From positions 9,297 to 66,707 of the forward strand of contig NW_004191924.1 of NCBI RefSeq assembly GCF_000330505.1: 57,411 bases of DNA. The letters run 5' to 3'. Source of the DNA: Entamoeba invadens IP1. Lineage: Eukaryota; Evosea; Mastigamoebida; Endamoebidae. Each line of letters opens with the position of its first letter. Positions within the stretch are counted from its first letter, which is position 1. Below are positions 22,280 through 34,323 of the stretch, piece after piece. The notes under the pieces were generated by a model that worked only from the letters and a program-made list of their open reading frames with translations, made no database searches and was not told the origin of the DNA. The translations under genes were made by a program, and so were the position numbers.

Positions 22280-23810
22280 AATTTTTTAAATGTTTTCAAT
22301 TTATTACATAAATAGAAATGCAATTTTTTTCGATTTTTTTTTTCATTTTTTGTTAACCAGAAAAAAATAAAATCAACAAAAATAGATATATCAACTATTA
22401 AATAGTAGTTTATAATAAATAGATTTATTAAATAATCATTGAGAATATACAGTTCAAATTACCAGACAAACGTACAATTCTTTAAATAAACTATTGAAAA
22501 AAATAATAAAATGAATGGACCAATCAACAACCTTAATTTGTTTTTTTTTCAACAATAATATATTTCTTTGTGTTCATTCATATGGTTTTGAATATTTGCA
22601 AAACACTGTTGGAGTTGAAACATATACGGTAACACAGATAAATATTCTGTGTTATCGGGAGTAAATATTAAAAATATATTACTTATTTGTTTGGTCTTTT
22701 AATTGAAAATTGGAATTTGGAGTAATAATTCTAAATTACATGTTTTAATTTTTATTTACTCATTTGATTTACTTGTTATTATAATAGTTTTGATATTTCA
22801 ATTTTTAACATTAATTACTGGAATAAAATAGTTTTTTTTTCTAAAAAAAATAAGATAGATTTTTGTTTATTTTCATGCTTGGTGTGAAGTAAATGTTTTT
22901 AAGACTAATACATATGTTTGTCAATTAATTATAATAATATATTTAGTTAAAACACAAGTGTTATTAATTATAATAGTTTCAATATACTATAATAAAAATT
23001 AAATAAATAATTTAATATTCAAAATATAACACTTTGGAGCTTTGTTTTTTCTGTTTTATATAAAAAACAATAAAAAGAGGAAAACTTGTTTGAGATTTTT
23101 TGTGGTTTTTTATCCTTGTGATTTTAGTAAAAGTAATATTCAAATGATAAAAAAATCACTAAGATATTCGAATTATTGTTATTTTTAACCATCTTTGAAA
23201 GTTTCATTACTTGTAGCAATTTGCTTAGACGATGAATGTTTGTAAAAAGCGTTTTATCGCCACTCGAAATGACATTTCATCGACTTGATTCACACAAATT
23301 CATAGAGTATTTTTCTAATAAATATACGCACTTACAATTGAATAAAATAGTACGTCTGTTTTAAATTTTTTTAACAAAATTAACTTCGACGACTGTCACT
23401 AAAATTAAGTATCTTCATCATAATATTCAACTTTCAATATATCATATAATTCAAAATTGACTTAATATTACTTAAAAAACACCATTATTGTTTAAACTTT
23501 AGTTTTTAACAATCAGTGACCCATCTTTTTCATTAAGTACTCGATCAGATATTATCATTTTGAATTTTGGAGATTATTCAGTAAAAATGTTATTCAAAAA
23601 TATTTGTTTTAATAGTTTGGCAAAATAGTATGTTGTGTTTTAATGAAAAAAAAATTCTGGGAAAAAAACACAAGAAATTCCAACGTGTATTTATATTACT
23701 ATGAAATAAATATAATGTTTTATATTAAATATTTTCTTTTGTATAAAACGTTAATAAAAACACACAAAACAAAACTTTTTAAAAAAAGTAAAAGAACTCT
23801 TTTTGAATAA
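22280..23810. other. Gene-free AT-rich region
   Basis: About 1.5 kb between the surface-protein promoter and the sulfotransferase 3' end. No coding frame, RNA gene or clear inverted-repeat element is seen. Confidence 0.45.
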
Positions 23811-25178
23811 TTATTTAAAGTAATCTGGTAAGTACTTTTCAAATCTCTCATAGTAAAACATGAATTGTTTTTTCACCTCTTCTTCGTCAAACATAAACAG
23901 TTTCTTATCTTTCTCTTTGTCTTCTTTTCTATCCTTTTGTTCTTTCTGTTTGAGCAGCTTCTTAATATTTTCCTCAAACTCCTCTGAATATTCCATATTG
24001 AAATATTTATAGATCTTTTTCGTTTCTCCAATTGGGTCTTTAGTCAGAGCCGTGAATGAAATGTCGTAAATTTGTTTTTCGCGCTGTGGATCCTCACTGA
24101 CCCATTTATCTCTCGCTGCAATTCCGTTCTTCAAGCACAGCCAAATGATTTTGATAGTACACTCATTAGTCCATTTAACATCATCCATTCCAATATCCCC
24201 CACAAAATTGCCACGAATAGCAATGCACCCCGGAATCAGACTTTTTAACTCTGGAATGATTTCTCTGTGTATCCACAGTATTCTTCCTTCCGTCGCATTG
24301 ACCAAATTAAAGAAGTTCATTGGCTCCACAAAGTGCGAAACGGCCTTCAAACACAAGTGGAAGTTCTTCTTTTTCTCTTCCATTTTTGACACGTCGGTGT
24401 CGTACCAGGGACACTCCCTTTTATCCAACAAGTGCATTTTAAACTCTTCCAAAAGTCCGTCATACACAAACTTGAAATTTCCGTTCCAGAGGTGTTCTCT
24501 ATATTGTTCGAGTCGGGGGAGACATAGTGAGTACACCCACGAGAATCCAAGCATCGCTTTAAAGCAGATCTCCTCTTCATATTGCTCCACGTCCATTTTA
24601 TGTCGTTTATTAATATCATCATTTAACATCGGCTCTATCACTCTCTTCCCAAAGTTGAGACGACCTTCAGAGGACATTGTCTTGCTCCCCGGACAGAAGT
24701 GTTCGTACATTTTAATAGAAGTCGCAAGTGGGTCTGAAGACATCACGTGATGAGCAAAAGTAGAGCCACTACGTGGCATAGAGACTATAAACAATGGATT
24801 TTTAATTTCTACTTTTGAAAGGTTTTCTTTGTCGATTTCTTGCTCATATAAAAAGCGCAAATAGACACTGACTTGGCCTACACAGTACTTGAAAACATTT
24901 TTAAACATCTGAGAGTTCGGATCAAAACAGCCTGCAAAGAACTCTCGTGCAGCTTGTTTGAATGGGTTGGCTTCTAATTGCGTGTGATACTTCTGTGGTA
25001 ACGTCTTGTACTCTTCGGCGTGTGTAGGATCAAGTTGACACATCAACTGAACGGCATATTCCTGCACCTTTAAATATATTGGACCAAAAGCAGACTCGGG
25101 TAATTCAGGGAGGAGATATTTGTTGGAAGTATCTAATTGATACTGTTCAACGTTGGTGTAAACAAAGGGTTCACTCAT
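23811..25178 (-). CDS. PAPS-dependent sulfotransferase (Sulfotransfer_3 type)
   Basis: A 455-residue protein from the ATG at 25178 (MSEPFVYTN). The frame is open for 72 more codons upstream, but that part is Lys/Phe/Ile-rich like non-coding AT sequence, so the inner ATG is preferred. The 5'-phosphosulfate loop is clear at about residue 135 (FIVSMPRSGSTFAHH). A later WIHREIIPEL block occupies the place of the 3'-phosphate motif, and CTIKIIWLCLKNGIAARDKW lies beyond it. The C-terminus is Lys/Glu-rich. Such enzymes transfer sulfate from PAPS to lipid or other alcohols. In Entamoeba PAPS is made with mitosome-derived steps, and cholesteryl sulfate made by a sulfotransferase promotes encystation. 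The substrate here is unknown. All key residues look intact. Confidence 0.88.
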   Translation of the reverse strand: MSEPFVYTNVEQYQLDTSNKYLLPELPESAFGPIYLKVQEYAVQLMCQLDPTHAEEYKTLPQKYHTQLEANPFKQAAREFFAGCFDPNSQMFKNVFKYCVGQVSVYLRFLYEQEIDKENLSKVEIKNPLFIVSMPRSGSTFAHHVMSSDPLATSIKMYEHFCPGSKTMSSEGRLNFGKRVIEPMLNDDINKRHKMDVEQYEEEICFKAMLGFSWVYSLCLPRLEQYREHLWNGNFKFVYDGLLEEFKMHLLDKRECPWYDTDVSKMEEKKKNFHLCLKAVSHFVEPMNFFNLVNATEGRILWIHREIIPELKSLIPGCIAIRGNFVGDIGMDDVKWTNECTIKIIWLCLKNGIAARDKWVSEDPQREKQIYDISFTALTKDPIGETKKIYKYFNMEYSEEFEENIKKLLKQKEQKDRKEDKEKDKKLFMFDEEEVKKQFMFYYERFEKYLPDYFK

Positions 25179-26281
25179 TCTGAAATTGAAAGATCTGGAA
25201 ATGAATAAACACTGATAAGGTTCGAACGCGTTGGAAATTATTGATTTGAAAACAATTGTTGTTATGTTTCGGTGTCGTTTTATTTTTTGTGAATTAAAAT
25301 TAAAGTTTGTTTGCGGTATTTTTTTTAAAGGAAAAATGAAACAATATTTCTTAAGTTGGTGAAAGAAAACTATAGTAAGGAAGAATAGGGTCAATTAATC
25401 AAGCTTTCAATATTATATTTTTATTATATACTAATTAATATAAATTATGAAGAAAACAAGATCGAATAGTTCAATTCAACTGACGTTCATTTGGTTTTTT
25501 TCTTATGTAATTTTCTTGGTGGAAAAAAGTGAAATTTAAACAGATATACTAAAAATATAGTATATTTTAATTTTGAAAATGGATGTTTTCTTAAAGAGTA
25601 GGAATTACAAAAAGTGTACATCCGATAATGACAATCTAAATCAAAAAATAATTTATTTTAGTCATTTTATAATGTCTTCAAGTTTCTTTATGATATTTAT
25701 AAATAATTGGTAACTAAAGCAAACTTTTTGAGATAAAAAAATAGTAAAACCACTTTACAAAAAAAATATCAGTGAAACATTATTGAATTATTAAGTTTTT
25801 TCAAAAAAAATAGAAGAGTTGAACAATTGAACTTTAAGAATTTACATTTTTAAAGTAAAACAATAGTCAAAAATTGTTTAAAATAATTATTTAAATATAA
25901 GGGCTGACAATATCTCATATAAGTTATGAATTCAAATTAATTCGAAAGAACTGGTAATAAAATAATTTAAATGATTGTCAAATAATTATAAATATAGAAT
26001 AATAATTTATTATTTTTTTATTATTTTAAAAAAATTGATAACAAAAAAATAATTGGTAAAGACTAAAAAATCATTTTTTTAATAATTTTCTAACCCAAAC
26101 ATCTATATTTTAATATTTACAAAAAAGTGTTTTTAATTATTTACATAGTAATCAGTATCCCACTTTTCTTTTTAACTGTAACATAAGGAGTATGAAACCA
26201 ATTTAATAAAATCGTTATTTAAAAAACATAAAATATAGTTATATATAAAAATACTAAAAGATAAAAACCACTATTCAAACA
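25179..26281. other. Intergenic region upstream of the sulfotransferase
   Basis: The first ~215 bases are open in the sulfotransferase frame but look non-coding. The rest is AT-rich with no recognisable gene. Confidence 0.45.
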
Positions 26282-26620
26282 AAATCATCAACCCAGACGA
26301 AGTTGTTGCTTGTGGTATTGCTGTGCAAGTTGATCTTTTGACAAGAACCATTGGAAGGTCGCAGAAGAAGTCTTGTTGTTTGATGATGTTGCCATTGACA
26401 CTTGGGATAGAGACAACTAATGGTATGATTACTGTCTTGATTTGATAAACTCTTTTATCCTAACAAGGAAGTCACAATTATCCGCACTTGTGTTTTCAAC
26501 TAATGCGGACAACCAACTTGTTGTATTTACCCAATTATTTGAATGTGAGGTGTCAATACTTCAAAATGCAACTTGCCAGGGAAGATTAAGTCGAGTAGAA
26601 TACGTTTTTGGAAAAAGTAA
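26282..26620 (+). pseudogene. HSP70 fragment (end of ATPase domain into substrate-binding domain)
   Basis: Frame 1 reads IINPDEVVACGIAVQ then LPLTLGIETTNGMITVLI, the conserved end of the HSP70 nucleotide-binding domain and the linker region. It meets stops at about 26440. The next frame continues with ILTRKSQ and FSTNADNQ. The start is abrupt at INPDE and the fragment ends within ~100 residues of the linker. It is a clear two-end-truncated, frameshifted copy on the strand opposite to the two other HSP70 pseudogenes in this window. Confidence 0.8.
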
Positions 26621-26938
26621 ATATCAATTGAGATTTTTATTTTTTTCTTCGAATTTTGGAAATGATTTAATTAAATTGTTCTAATACTAAGCAAGTAGAA
26701 AATATTTTTAACAAAAAATATATAAAAACATTTTAAAATTAAATACAAAAATCATCAACATCATTTTCATTATAAATATACTGACAATCTTTTTCATACT
26801 TTTATCCAACTAAAATGGGACTTTTATTTATTATACTTTTATAATTATTTATAAACAAATAAACAAAGATTTGATTATTTTAAATTGAAAATAATGATAA
26901 TGTGTCTGGTGTACATTTATCATTCATTGATGTCAAAC

Positions 26939-28333
26939 TTAGTTGTGTTTTCTCGTTTTGAGATTAAAACAACAATCAAAACAATTCATACCAAATGATG
27001 TCACGGTTGATGGTATATCTGCACTGGTCAAATTCGTACAACTAGCGAAACACCACTTACCAAGTGATGTCACACTTGACGGTATTGTCACATTGATAAG
27101 ACTGCTACATCCACAAAAAGAATAATCTCCAATTGATTTTACACTTGATGGTATTACTATATTACTCAGACGTTCACAAGAAGTAAAACATGAATATGGT
27201 ATTGATGTAACACTCGATAGTATAACTACATTTTTCAAAAAGCAACATCGACAAAAACAGGCTTTACCAATTGATAAAACACTTGGTGGTATTATTACAC
27301 TGCTTAAACTACCACATTCCCAAAAACATCTCTTACCCATTGATTTAATACTTGATGGTATTGTCACTTTGTTCAGAGTATCACATCCATAAAAACAGTT
27401 GTCACTTATTGAAGTAAAACGGGATGGTATATCAAACTCAGTACACTTATATTCGTTGTTTAACTTTTTATTGTTGATCATAATTACACTTGTTGGTATT
27501 GCTACACTGCTCAATGTTTCATACCCAAACAAGCATCTATTTCCAATAATAACGTTTATAAAATGTGGTATAACTACACTGGTAAGATGATCACATTCAC
27601 TAAAACAGGAGTTACCGATTGATGTTACACTTGATGGTATTAACACACTTCCTAGCCTACAACATCTATTAAAACACAAATCACCAATTGATTTCACACT
27701 TGGTGATATTGTAACGTTGACTAGACTGCCGCAGTAAATAAAACATTCAATACCAAGTGATATAACTTTTGATGGTATAACCACATTACTCAAACTGTTG
27801 CATCCATTAAAACATTCATTACCAAGTGATGTGACACTCAATGGTATCACAACACTGCTTAAATTTGTACAGTTATAAAAACACCATTTACCAAGTGATG
27901 TCACATTTGGTGGTAAATTATTACCATATTTATTTCTATCATTATTGGTATAAGTAACATTCTTAAATTCGATGTTTTTATTACTGTTTATGTCAACTGT
28001 TGTATAATCAACATTGAACCACACAACAATTCTATAAAAATTGATTTTTATTTCATCTATTTTGTTTTTGTTGATATTTTCTGTTGTTTCAGAGTTTTCA
28101 ATATTAACATAAAAATCATTACCAAAGTTTTCATCCTCCAAATTCCACAAGTGAAGTGTCTCGATGTTTGTAAAGTATTTGATAGTTTTGTGATTCAATG
28201 GAATTGGGTTGAAATGAAACTTCTCTATGTTGCCTTTGTATTTCTTGCATACAAATTCAATGTTGACAAGGTCTTCTATTGTTGTGAAATACTTTGAGAC
28301 TATCATGACATGGTAACTGTCAAGTTTGGACAT
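26939..28333 (-). CDS. BspA-type (LRR_5) protein with F-box-like N-terminus, 14 regular repeats
   Basis: A 464-residue protein. The N-terminal module is MSKLDSYHVMIVSKYFTTIE through VNIEFVCKKYKGN and FHFNPIPL. About fourteen consecutive 23-residue LRR_5 units then fill residues ~150-460. They are exceptionally regular (IPSSVTSLGKWCFASCTNL) and several are nearly identical at DNA level, so recent repeat duplication or gene conversion is likely. A CF-x2-C pair recurs in almost every unit. It ends in a short basic tail (KTRKHN). No export signal is present. A good TATA-like box lies 28 bases upstream of the ATG. Confidence 0.88.
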   Translation of the reverse strand: MSKLDSYHVMIVSKYFTTIEDLVNIEFVCKKYKGNIEKFHFNPIPLNHKTIKYFTNIETLHLWNLEDENFGNDFYVNIENSETTENINKNKIDEIKINFYRIVVWFNVDYTTVDINSNKNIEFKNVTYTNNDRNKYGNNLPPNVTSLGKWCFYNCTNLSSVVIPLSVTSLGNECFNGCNSLSNVVIPSKVISLGIECFIYCGSLVNVTISPSVKSIGDLCFNRCCRLGSVLIPSSVTSIGNSCFSECDHLTSVVIPHFINVIIGNRCLFGYETLSSVAIPTSVIMINNKKLNNEYKCTEFDIPSRFTSISDNCFYGCDTLNKVTIPSSIKSMGKRCFWECGSLSSVIIPPSVLSIGKACFCRCCFLKNVVILSSVTSIPYSCFTSCERLSNIVIPSSVKSIGDYSFCGCSSLINVTIPSSVTSLGKWCFASCTNLTSADIPSTVTSFGMNCFDCCFNLKTRKHN

Positions 28334-28360
28334 CTATAATTATTAAGTGATATTTTGATT

Positions 28361-28369
28361 TTTAAATAC
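28361..28369 (-). promoter_or_regulatory. TATA-like box GTATTTAAA of the 26939-28333 gene
   Basis: The minus strand reads exactly GTATTTAAA, the Entamoeba TATA consensus, 28 bases before the start codon. Confidence 0.6.
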
Positions 28370-31300
28370 TTAAAATTCAAAGGAACTAAATATTTTTAAA
28401 TGATATTTCATTGGTTAAAACAATTTCAAATAATGTTTTTGATTGTTGGTAAAAAATATATTTTATTAAAAATACACATTTGTTTTTAAAAATAGTCAAG
28501 ATAATAAAATAATAATTATTTAATAATAAATTTATAATTAAAGTGTAAACACTCATCATAAAATGAAACAAAATTAAAGCAAAAAGAAGTTTGTCAAATA
28601 AGTATCGTGATTCTTCGAAGTTATTTGTGTATATCAAAACACAGTAACTATTAAAAAAATTGTTTAATTTATTATAAACATTTAATTTAATAACTTATTA
28701 TTTTTTTTATTAAAATAATAATAAAAAGAAAAAAGATAACAAATATCTCTTAATTTTATAATATACCTATTGACTCACTTTTCTCTTTTATAACTCACTT
28801 GTCAAAAAATGACTCACTATTTCGCTTCTTGACTCACTTTTATAAAAGTAACTCACTTAAAAAACAATTTACTATTTCAATGGTCTTTTAAATAATAAAA
28901 TAAAATTTCTTTAAAATAATAAAATATAGTTTTTATTTAAATTGCTATATAATTATTCACTCAATCAAAAACTTGACCATTTGGGCAAATTTGCCATTAA
29001 TCAAAATAATTTAAATCTGGATTGTGTTCAAAAAACAAAAATAAATAACATTTTTACTTACAGAAAATATTTTTGTTATTAAATTAAAGTTTTCATAAAT
29101 GAAAAAAATAAAAACAAATCGATTAATTGATTTAAAAAATACTTATTGTGTTCAATAATTATATCGTTTTCAACATGATAAATAACGCCATACAAATACA
29201 ATGAAATGAAGGTGTTGTCACACATTTGAATTTATTATATTACATTTTTTAAAAATGTATTAATTTTTGTTTTGAACAGTCAATAAAATACAATAAATAA
29301 TAAATGAGTTTCGTTATAAAAGATATTTGAATTAACAAACAACATTTTAAAGAAAAAACATTGAATAATTTAAAACCAAAATGTTAAAAATGTTTTTCAT
29401 CATCTAGAACAATTATATACATTTGTCATAACCCAAACAACTTGTTTAATTGTTTATAAATTACAATAACAAATCAATAAAACGCGAATAACAAAGACAC
29501 AATAACAATAAAGTACACTTTTACTACAAACACAACAAATATGAAAACAATTTAATCATGTTAAATAAAGATGTCGGAATAATAACTTATTAGAGTATAT
29601 GATGAACACAACATTAAACAGCAGAGAACTGTTTATAACCAAAATATCATGTAAAATATTAATGACAACACAAACATTGTAAATAATAAATTAAGTTGTA
29701 TTGATTAATTTCTATGATGAAATTAGTTTAATTCAGTTAATTATTTAAAAATGTGATTTAAAAAATGAAGTCGATTAACATATGTATAGTTTTACACGTT
29801 TAAAGTTGTCTCTTAGTTGTATTCATTTTAATTAATTACAAAAACAAAGTTAGTGGCATTACAAAACAATTGAAAGTATAAATAAAAATAAACATTTGTG
29901 TAAATTTTTTTATTAATACTTTTTTTGATAAAATATTAACAGATAAATAATTTAATTTCTGATTGGAGCTCATGTTTGATAATTGTGACATATTGTTTGT
30001 CCAATGAAAATCTTTAAGATTTTGTCTTAGTATATTACTTTTTTTTATAAATAAGTCATTGCGTCGTTATCCACAAATATTATACAACAACTTTTTGTTA
30101 ACAATTATATACAAGTGTTATTTATTATTTTTTTTAACTTGCTTATCATAATAAATTTTTTTTTCATCTCACAACACACAAAATGGAACCATTGTATTTC
30201 TTTAACATCACAACAAATATGAATGTAAAATAAAGACTAATTAAATTATAATTTGTTAATGATTTTATAAAATAAGAATCATAAAAAATTACTTTTTACT
30301 TTTACATTTTTATTTAGAAATATCAAACAATTTGAATAAAAAATTAAAACTTTTAAACGTGTAACTTCATACTAACAACGAAAATGATTCCACCAAATTG
30401 AAAATATGTATTTTTAAGCATAATTGAATTTTGAATTAAAATTTAAATAGATATATACATTAAATACATCAAATTCGTTGTCCAATAGTTTATACTAAGA
30501 ATGTAAAACAATTCAAAACAATTTAATTTGAATCAACAAATGTGAGTTATGTCAATTTATCAATATTATTCTTTTGAATATTATTTGTATGATTTTATTT
30601 TTTTTCTTATTTTCGAGTATTATGAATGTTGTTAATTATGGTTTATTTTTATAATAAAATTTACAAACTTTATATAGTTGTTAAACTATGGATATACTAA
30701 ACATATTTTTTTAATGAGTATAAAATGTTTTATAGTAGAACGACGAATATATAATTTTGAATAGTTAAAGTAAGTTACTTTATGCCCAGGTATGTTATAA
30801 GTCTTTGCCAAAATTTCACAAACCTTAATGTTTGGCAATTTTTGAGAAAGGTGATAATTTGCAAAATTATAATTGTAGTGAAAAAAAATTATAATTTTTA
30901 GTTCAATTAATTTATATATATTGATTCCCTTATATGTATAGAAAAATATATTTTAATTTAAACATAATAAAATAATATATTATTTGATATTTTTTAAATT
31001 GTGACGACTTTATAAGAATTAACAAAAAATGTTTTTTAAAAAAAATCTTAACCATATTTGTAAAATGCCGAAACAAAAAATGAACAATTTATAATGAATA
31101 AAAAACATAAAATCATTTATTTTGAATTATTGAAATTGAAATATGTTATTTTTTTATTAAACCACTTTTTGACTTTGTTTGTTTGAGTATTTGATGATTT
31201 ACATTGTAAGTTGAATTGTTTCTGTATTATTTGATAAATTATTGATAAATTGGTTATTGTCAATCAAAACAACATTTCATAATTTTATTTTAATATCTTT

Positions 31301-32269
31301 AAATTTACAACAGATGTTGTATTAAAACCTTGGACTTTTAAAATAATTAATTTTAATATCTTATGTGTATGTACATGTGAGCCTTAAGTCATAACATACA
31401 ATTTTTTTGTAAATTGTTGTCTTAGTCTAAGTGTTATCGTTTAAAGTTAAATTTGATTTTACATGTTTACGTACTTAAAAGATACCACTTTTAATTTTTT
31501 AGGCTGTTTTTAAATAAAAACATTATGATAAACTAAGAAACATTATACACTAACTGTTGTTATTTAATTATTGAAAATTAATATTTAATAAATGACTACT
31601 TTGAAATTTTCTGATTATGACGTGGTGTTATTGAAATATAATAAAAAAGATTAAACAATTAAAAAAAATCACTTGTATATTTAATGTTTAGTTTAAATGT
31701 AATTATTAATAAAAAAATAGTAAATTGAAACTTATTATATTAACGAATTTTGATGTGTTGACAAATAATTCTTCTTTTTACCATGTTTAGTTGTTTTTTG
31801 TTGATACGTGTGTTTTTCAATAAGCATCGATTTTAAATTAATATTAAATTATTAACCAAATATAAAATTAACTATTTAAATATTGTGTTTTTTCGAAAAA
31901 ATAAAAAATTAACTAATTTAGTGATTATTTTTTTTCTAAAAAACAAAATAAACAAAATTTATTTAGTAATTTACAAATAATGGTAACTTTATTTTAATTA
32001 TCGGTTTAAAAAATGTGTAAATAATTTTCCACAAAAAACAAAAAATTAGCACAGAAAAAAAATGAATTGTGCCAACCCATGCCTAGCGGGAGTCACATTT
32101 AGTAACACAAAAATTACCAAATAAATGTCTTACCTTAATAACACCGAAAAATAATTTTTATATCAAATATTGTTATTTAATTTTGAACAATATACAATCT
32201 TTTTATACATTTCAAAACTCAAACAAATTTTTGTATATATAATAATCAAATCTTCAAAAATCATATTAA
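28370..32269. other. Long gene-free AT-rich region (~3.9 kb)
   Basis: No protein-like frame on either strand and no RNA gene recognised. It holds a cluster of ACTCACT motifs (28771-28858) and, near its right end, a short conserved block (32065-32081) shared with 41609. It could be old, fully decayed mobile sequence. Confidence 0.45.
28771..28858. repeat. Cluster of five (T)GACTCACT-like motifs
   Basis: ACTCAC occurs five times at about 28773, 28793, 28812, 28832 and 28851, roughly every 20 bases. Three of the copies read TGACTCAC. The regular spacing suggests a degenerate ~20-bp tandem repeat. TGACTCA resembles bZIP-type binding sites in other eukaryotes; no role is known here. Confidence 0.6.
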
Positions 32270-33181
32270 ATGGCAAAACTTGACCCATTTCATATAATGA
32301 TTGTCTCACAATATTTTACTGGTATTTCTGATTTTAAAAATCTTGAAAATGTTCACCAGAAATACAAAGGAAATATGTTAAAGTTTCACTTCAACCCGAT
32401 ACCACTCACTCCTGAAATTCTACCTCTATTTCCAAATATCGAGACGTTGAACGTCTGGAGTCTTCCCGCTGAATTTTTTAATTTTTACGACTTAGTTGAA
32501 GACTCTCTTCATTCAGATTATAAAAAGAAAAAGACTCAGAAAAACACGCGAAAAAGTCGCAAATCTTTGACCCGAGAATTTGTTCATCTGAATATCTGGT
32601 ATGAAGTCTCTTATAGTCGTTCTTTGATAACAGAAAATGGGAAAATATCATATAAAAATATTTGTTTGTTTGATTTTGAACGTAGAATGAATTATAACAC
32701 AATTCCTCAAAACGTGAAAAGTCTTGGCGATAAGTGTTTTGCTTTTGAAAAAACGTTAAGCGAAATTATTATACCCGACAGTGTGACAAGACTCAATTAT
32801 GAGTGCTTTACTTCGTGCACCAACTTGACTAAAGTTGTGCTACCAAAAACTTTAAAAGAGATTCAAGGACTTTGTTTTGATGGTTGCAAATCTTTGGAAG
32901 AAATAGAAATACCAGAGACTGTCGAAACAATCGGATATAATGCCTTTTCAGGTTGTGAAAAGATCTCAAAAGTGGAAATGCCTGGAAGTGTTAAAGTATT
33001 GAGAGAATGGACGTTCGCTGGATGTGTATCACTTAGAGAAGTGGTTTTACACGACGGTATAAACAGCATTAATTACGATGTATTTGCACGGTGTGATTTA
33101 AATACTGTTGTTGTACCAAAAAGTGTTACACAACTGGATAGCACTGCATTTGATAAAAATGTGGTGATTATAAGAAATTGA
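32270..33181 (+). CDS. BspA-type (LRR_5) protein with F-box-like N-terminus, short form
   Basis: A 303-residue protein. The N-terminal module MAKLDPFHIMIVSQYFTGIS through FHFNPIPL matches the other family members here. A basic stretch (KKKKTQKNTRKSRKS, about residues 84-98) follows. About seven 23-residue LRR_5 units then run to the end (IPDSVTRLNYECFTSCTNL, IPETVETIGYNAFSGC). It is the only plus-strand BspA-like gene in the window. No signal peptide or TM segment. A TATA-like TATATATAAT lies ~35 bases upstream. The basic patch could act as a nuclear localisation signal, which is inference. Confidence 0.85.
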   Translation: MAKLDPFHIMIVSQYFTGISDFKNLENVHQKYKGNMLKFHFNPIPLTPEILPLFPNIETLNVWSLPAEFFNFYDLVEDSLHSDYKKKKTQKNTRKSRKSLTREFVHLNIWYEVSYSRSLITENGKISYKNICLFDFERRMNYNTIPQNVKSLGDKCFAFEKTLSEIIIPDSVTRLNYECFTSCTNLTKVVLPKTLKEIQGLCFDGCKSLEEIEIPETVETIGYNAFSGCEKISKVEMPGSVKVLREWTFAGCVSLREVVLHDGINSINYDVFARCDLNTVVVPKSVTQLDSTAFDKNVVIIRN

Positions 33182-34323
33182 GTTATGACTTGTTGTTGTA
33201 TTAACACTTAAAATAACGCCCTTATTTTTGTTTTGGCCTGTTTTTACAGTGATATTAATCCAATTTTTGATGATTATCCTTTTTGGCTTGTGTATTGTTT
33301 ATGCACATAATATAAACTCTAAAAAATGGAAATTTATATAATAAACTCGATATTTCCCCAATTTTTAGACCACTTAAATATTATTTCAATGTTATTTAAA
33401 GTGTTACATATTTTATTAGTTATATCCCTAAAAAACAGGGCCTAACTATTTTAATAATAAAAAATAATTATATTTAAAATGGAAATATAAAAAATCAAAT
33501 AAAACAGTTCTTAATTTGTGAAAGAGCATCATATATTCAATCAGCAATTTGTGTACACATCAATTTAATACTAGTTTAAAGAGATCTTTAATAAATACCA
33601 CAAACATCAAATGATTTATGTATTTTCTCCTGGCTCAACAAATTTATTAATTGTAAATTTTATTTACATACTACCTGTCTTGTTGCGCTTTTTCTGTTTC
33701 CTTTTATTGTATATGGCAGAGTGTCTGGTATTTTTAGAATTGAATTATTTTAACAATTAAAATAGTTTTGTTTTATTAAAATTAAATAATAAAATCCTTG
33801 CAAAAAATAAAGTTTTGCATAAGGCAGAGTGTCCACACTTTAAAGTGGTGGTTGTCTTGATGATTTATTCAATTAAAATATGTTTTTAACACAAAAAATA
33901 AATAATTTTTTAAAATAACATATTGATAAGAACAATAAAGAAATTTTATGTGTTTAAAGCAATTAAAAACATATAACATTTTTTATATTGATATTAGTTA
34001 ACAAATAACCAAAAGATGAATTTTAAACTTCTTTATTTTGTTATTATTTCATTGATATTTTTGATATCTTAAATAAAACATTTTTATTTAAATTAATAAA
34101 TGCATTGAATTAATTATTCAGCCTTTTGGAAATTATTAATAAAATAACATACAATAATAAATAGCTGTTATCCATATTTAAAATTGTTTTAAGAAAAACA
34201 ATTTTTGACGCAATAAAAACTTTCATAATTAAGTTCAGATGTATACGTGTTTCATTTATTTACTGATTAAAAAAAACACAAATAAATCATCATTTCAATT
34301 AAAAAATCAATTTGTTCTTGTTC
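33182..34323. other. Convergent intergenic region, no gene seen
   Basis: AT-rich. The word GGCAGAGTGTC appears twice (about 33716 and 33824), each after a T-rich run, which may mark a small decayed duplication. No gene is visible. Confidence 0.45.

Noticed and set aside
25210..25235. tRNA B-box-like GGTTCGAACGC
   Set aside because: No matching A box or cloverleaf around it; it lies in the sulfotransferase upstream region.
25179..25394. 72-codon N-terminal extension of the sulfotransferase
   Set aside because: Composition is like intergenic DNA and the internal ATG gives the expected sulfotransferase start.
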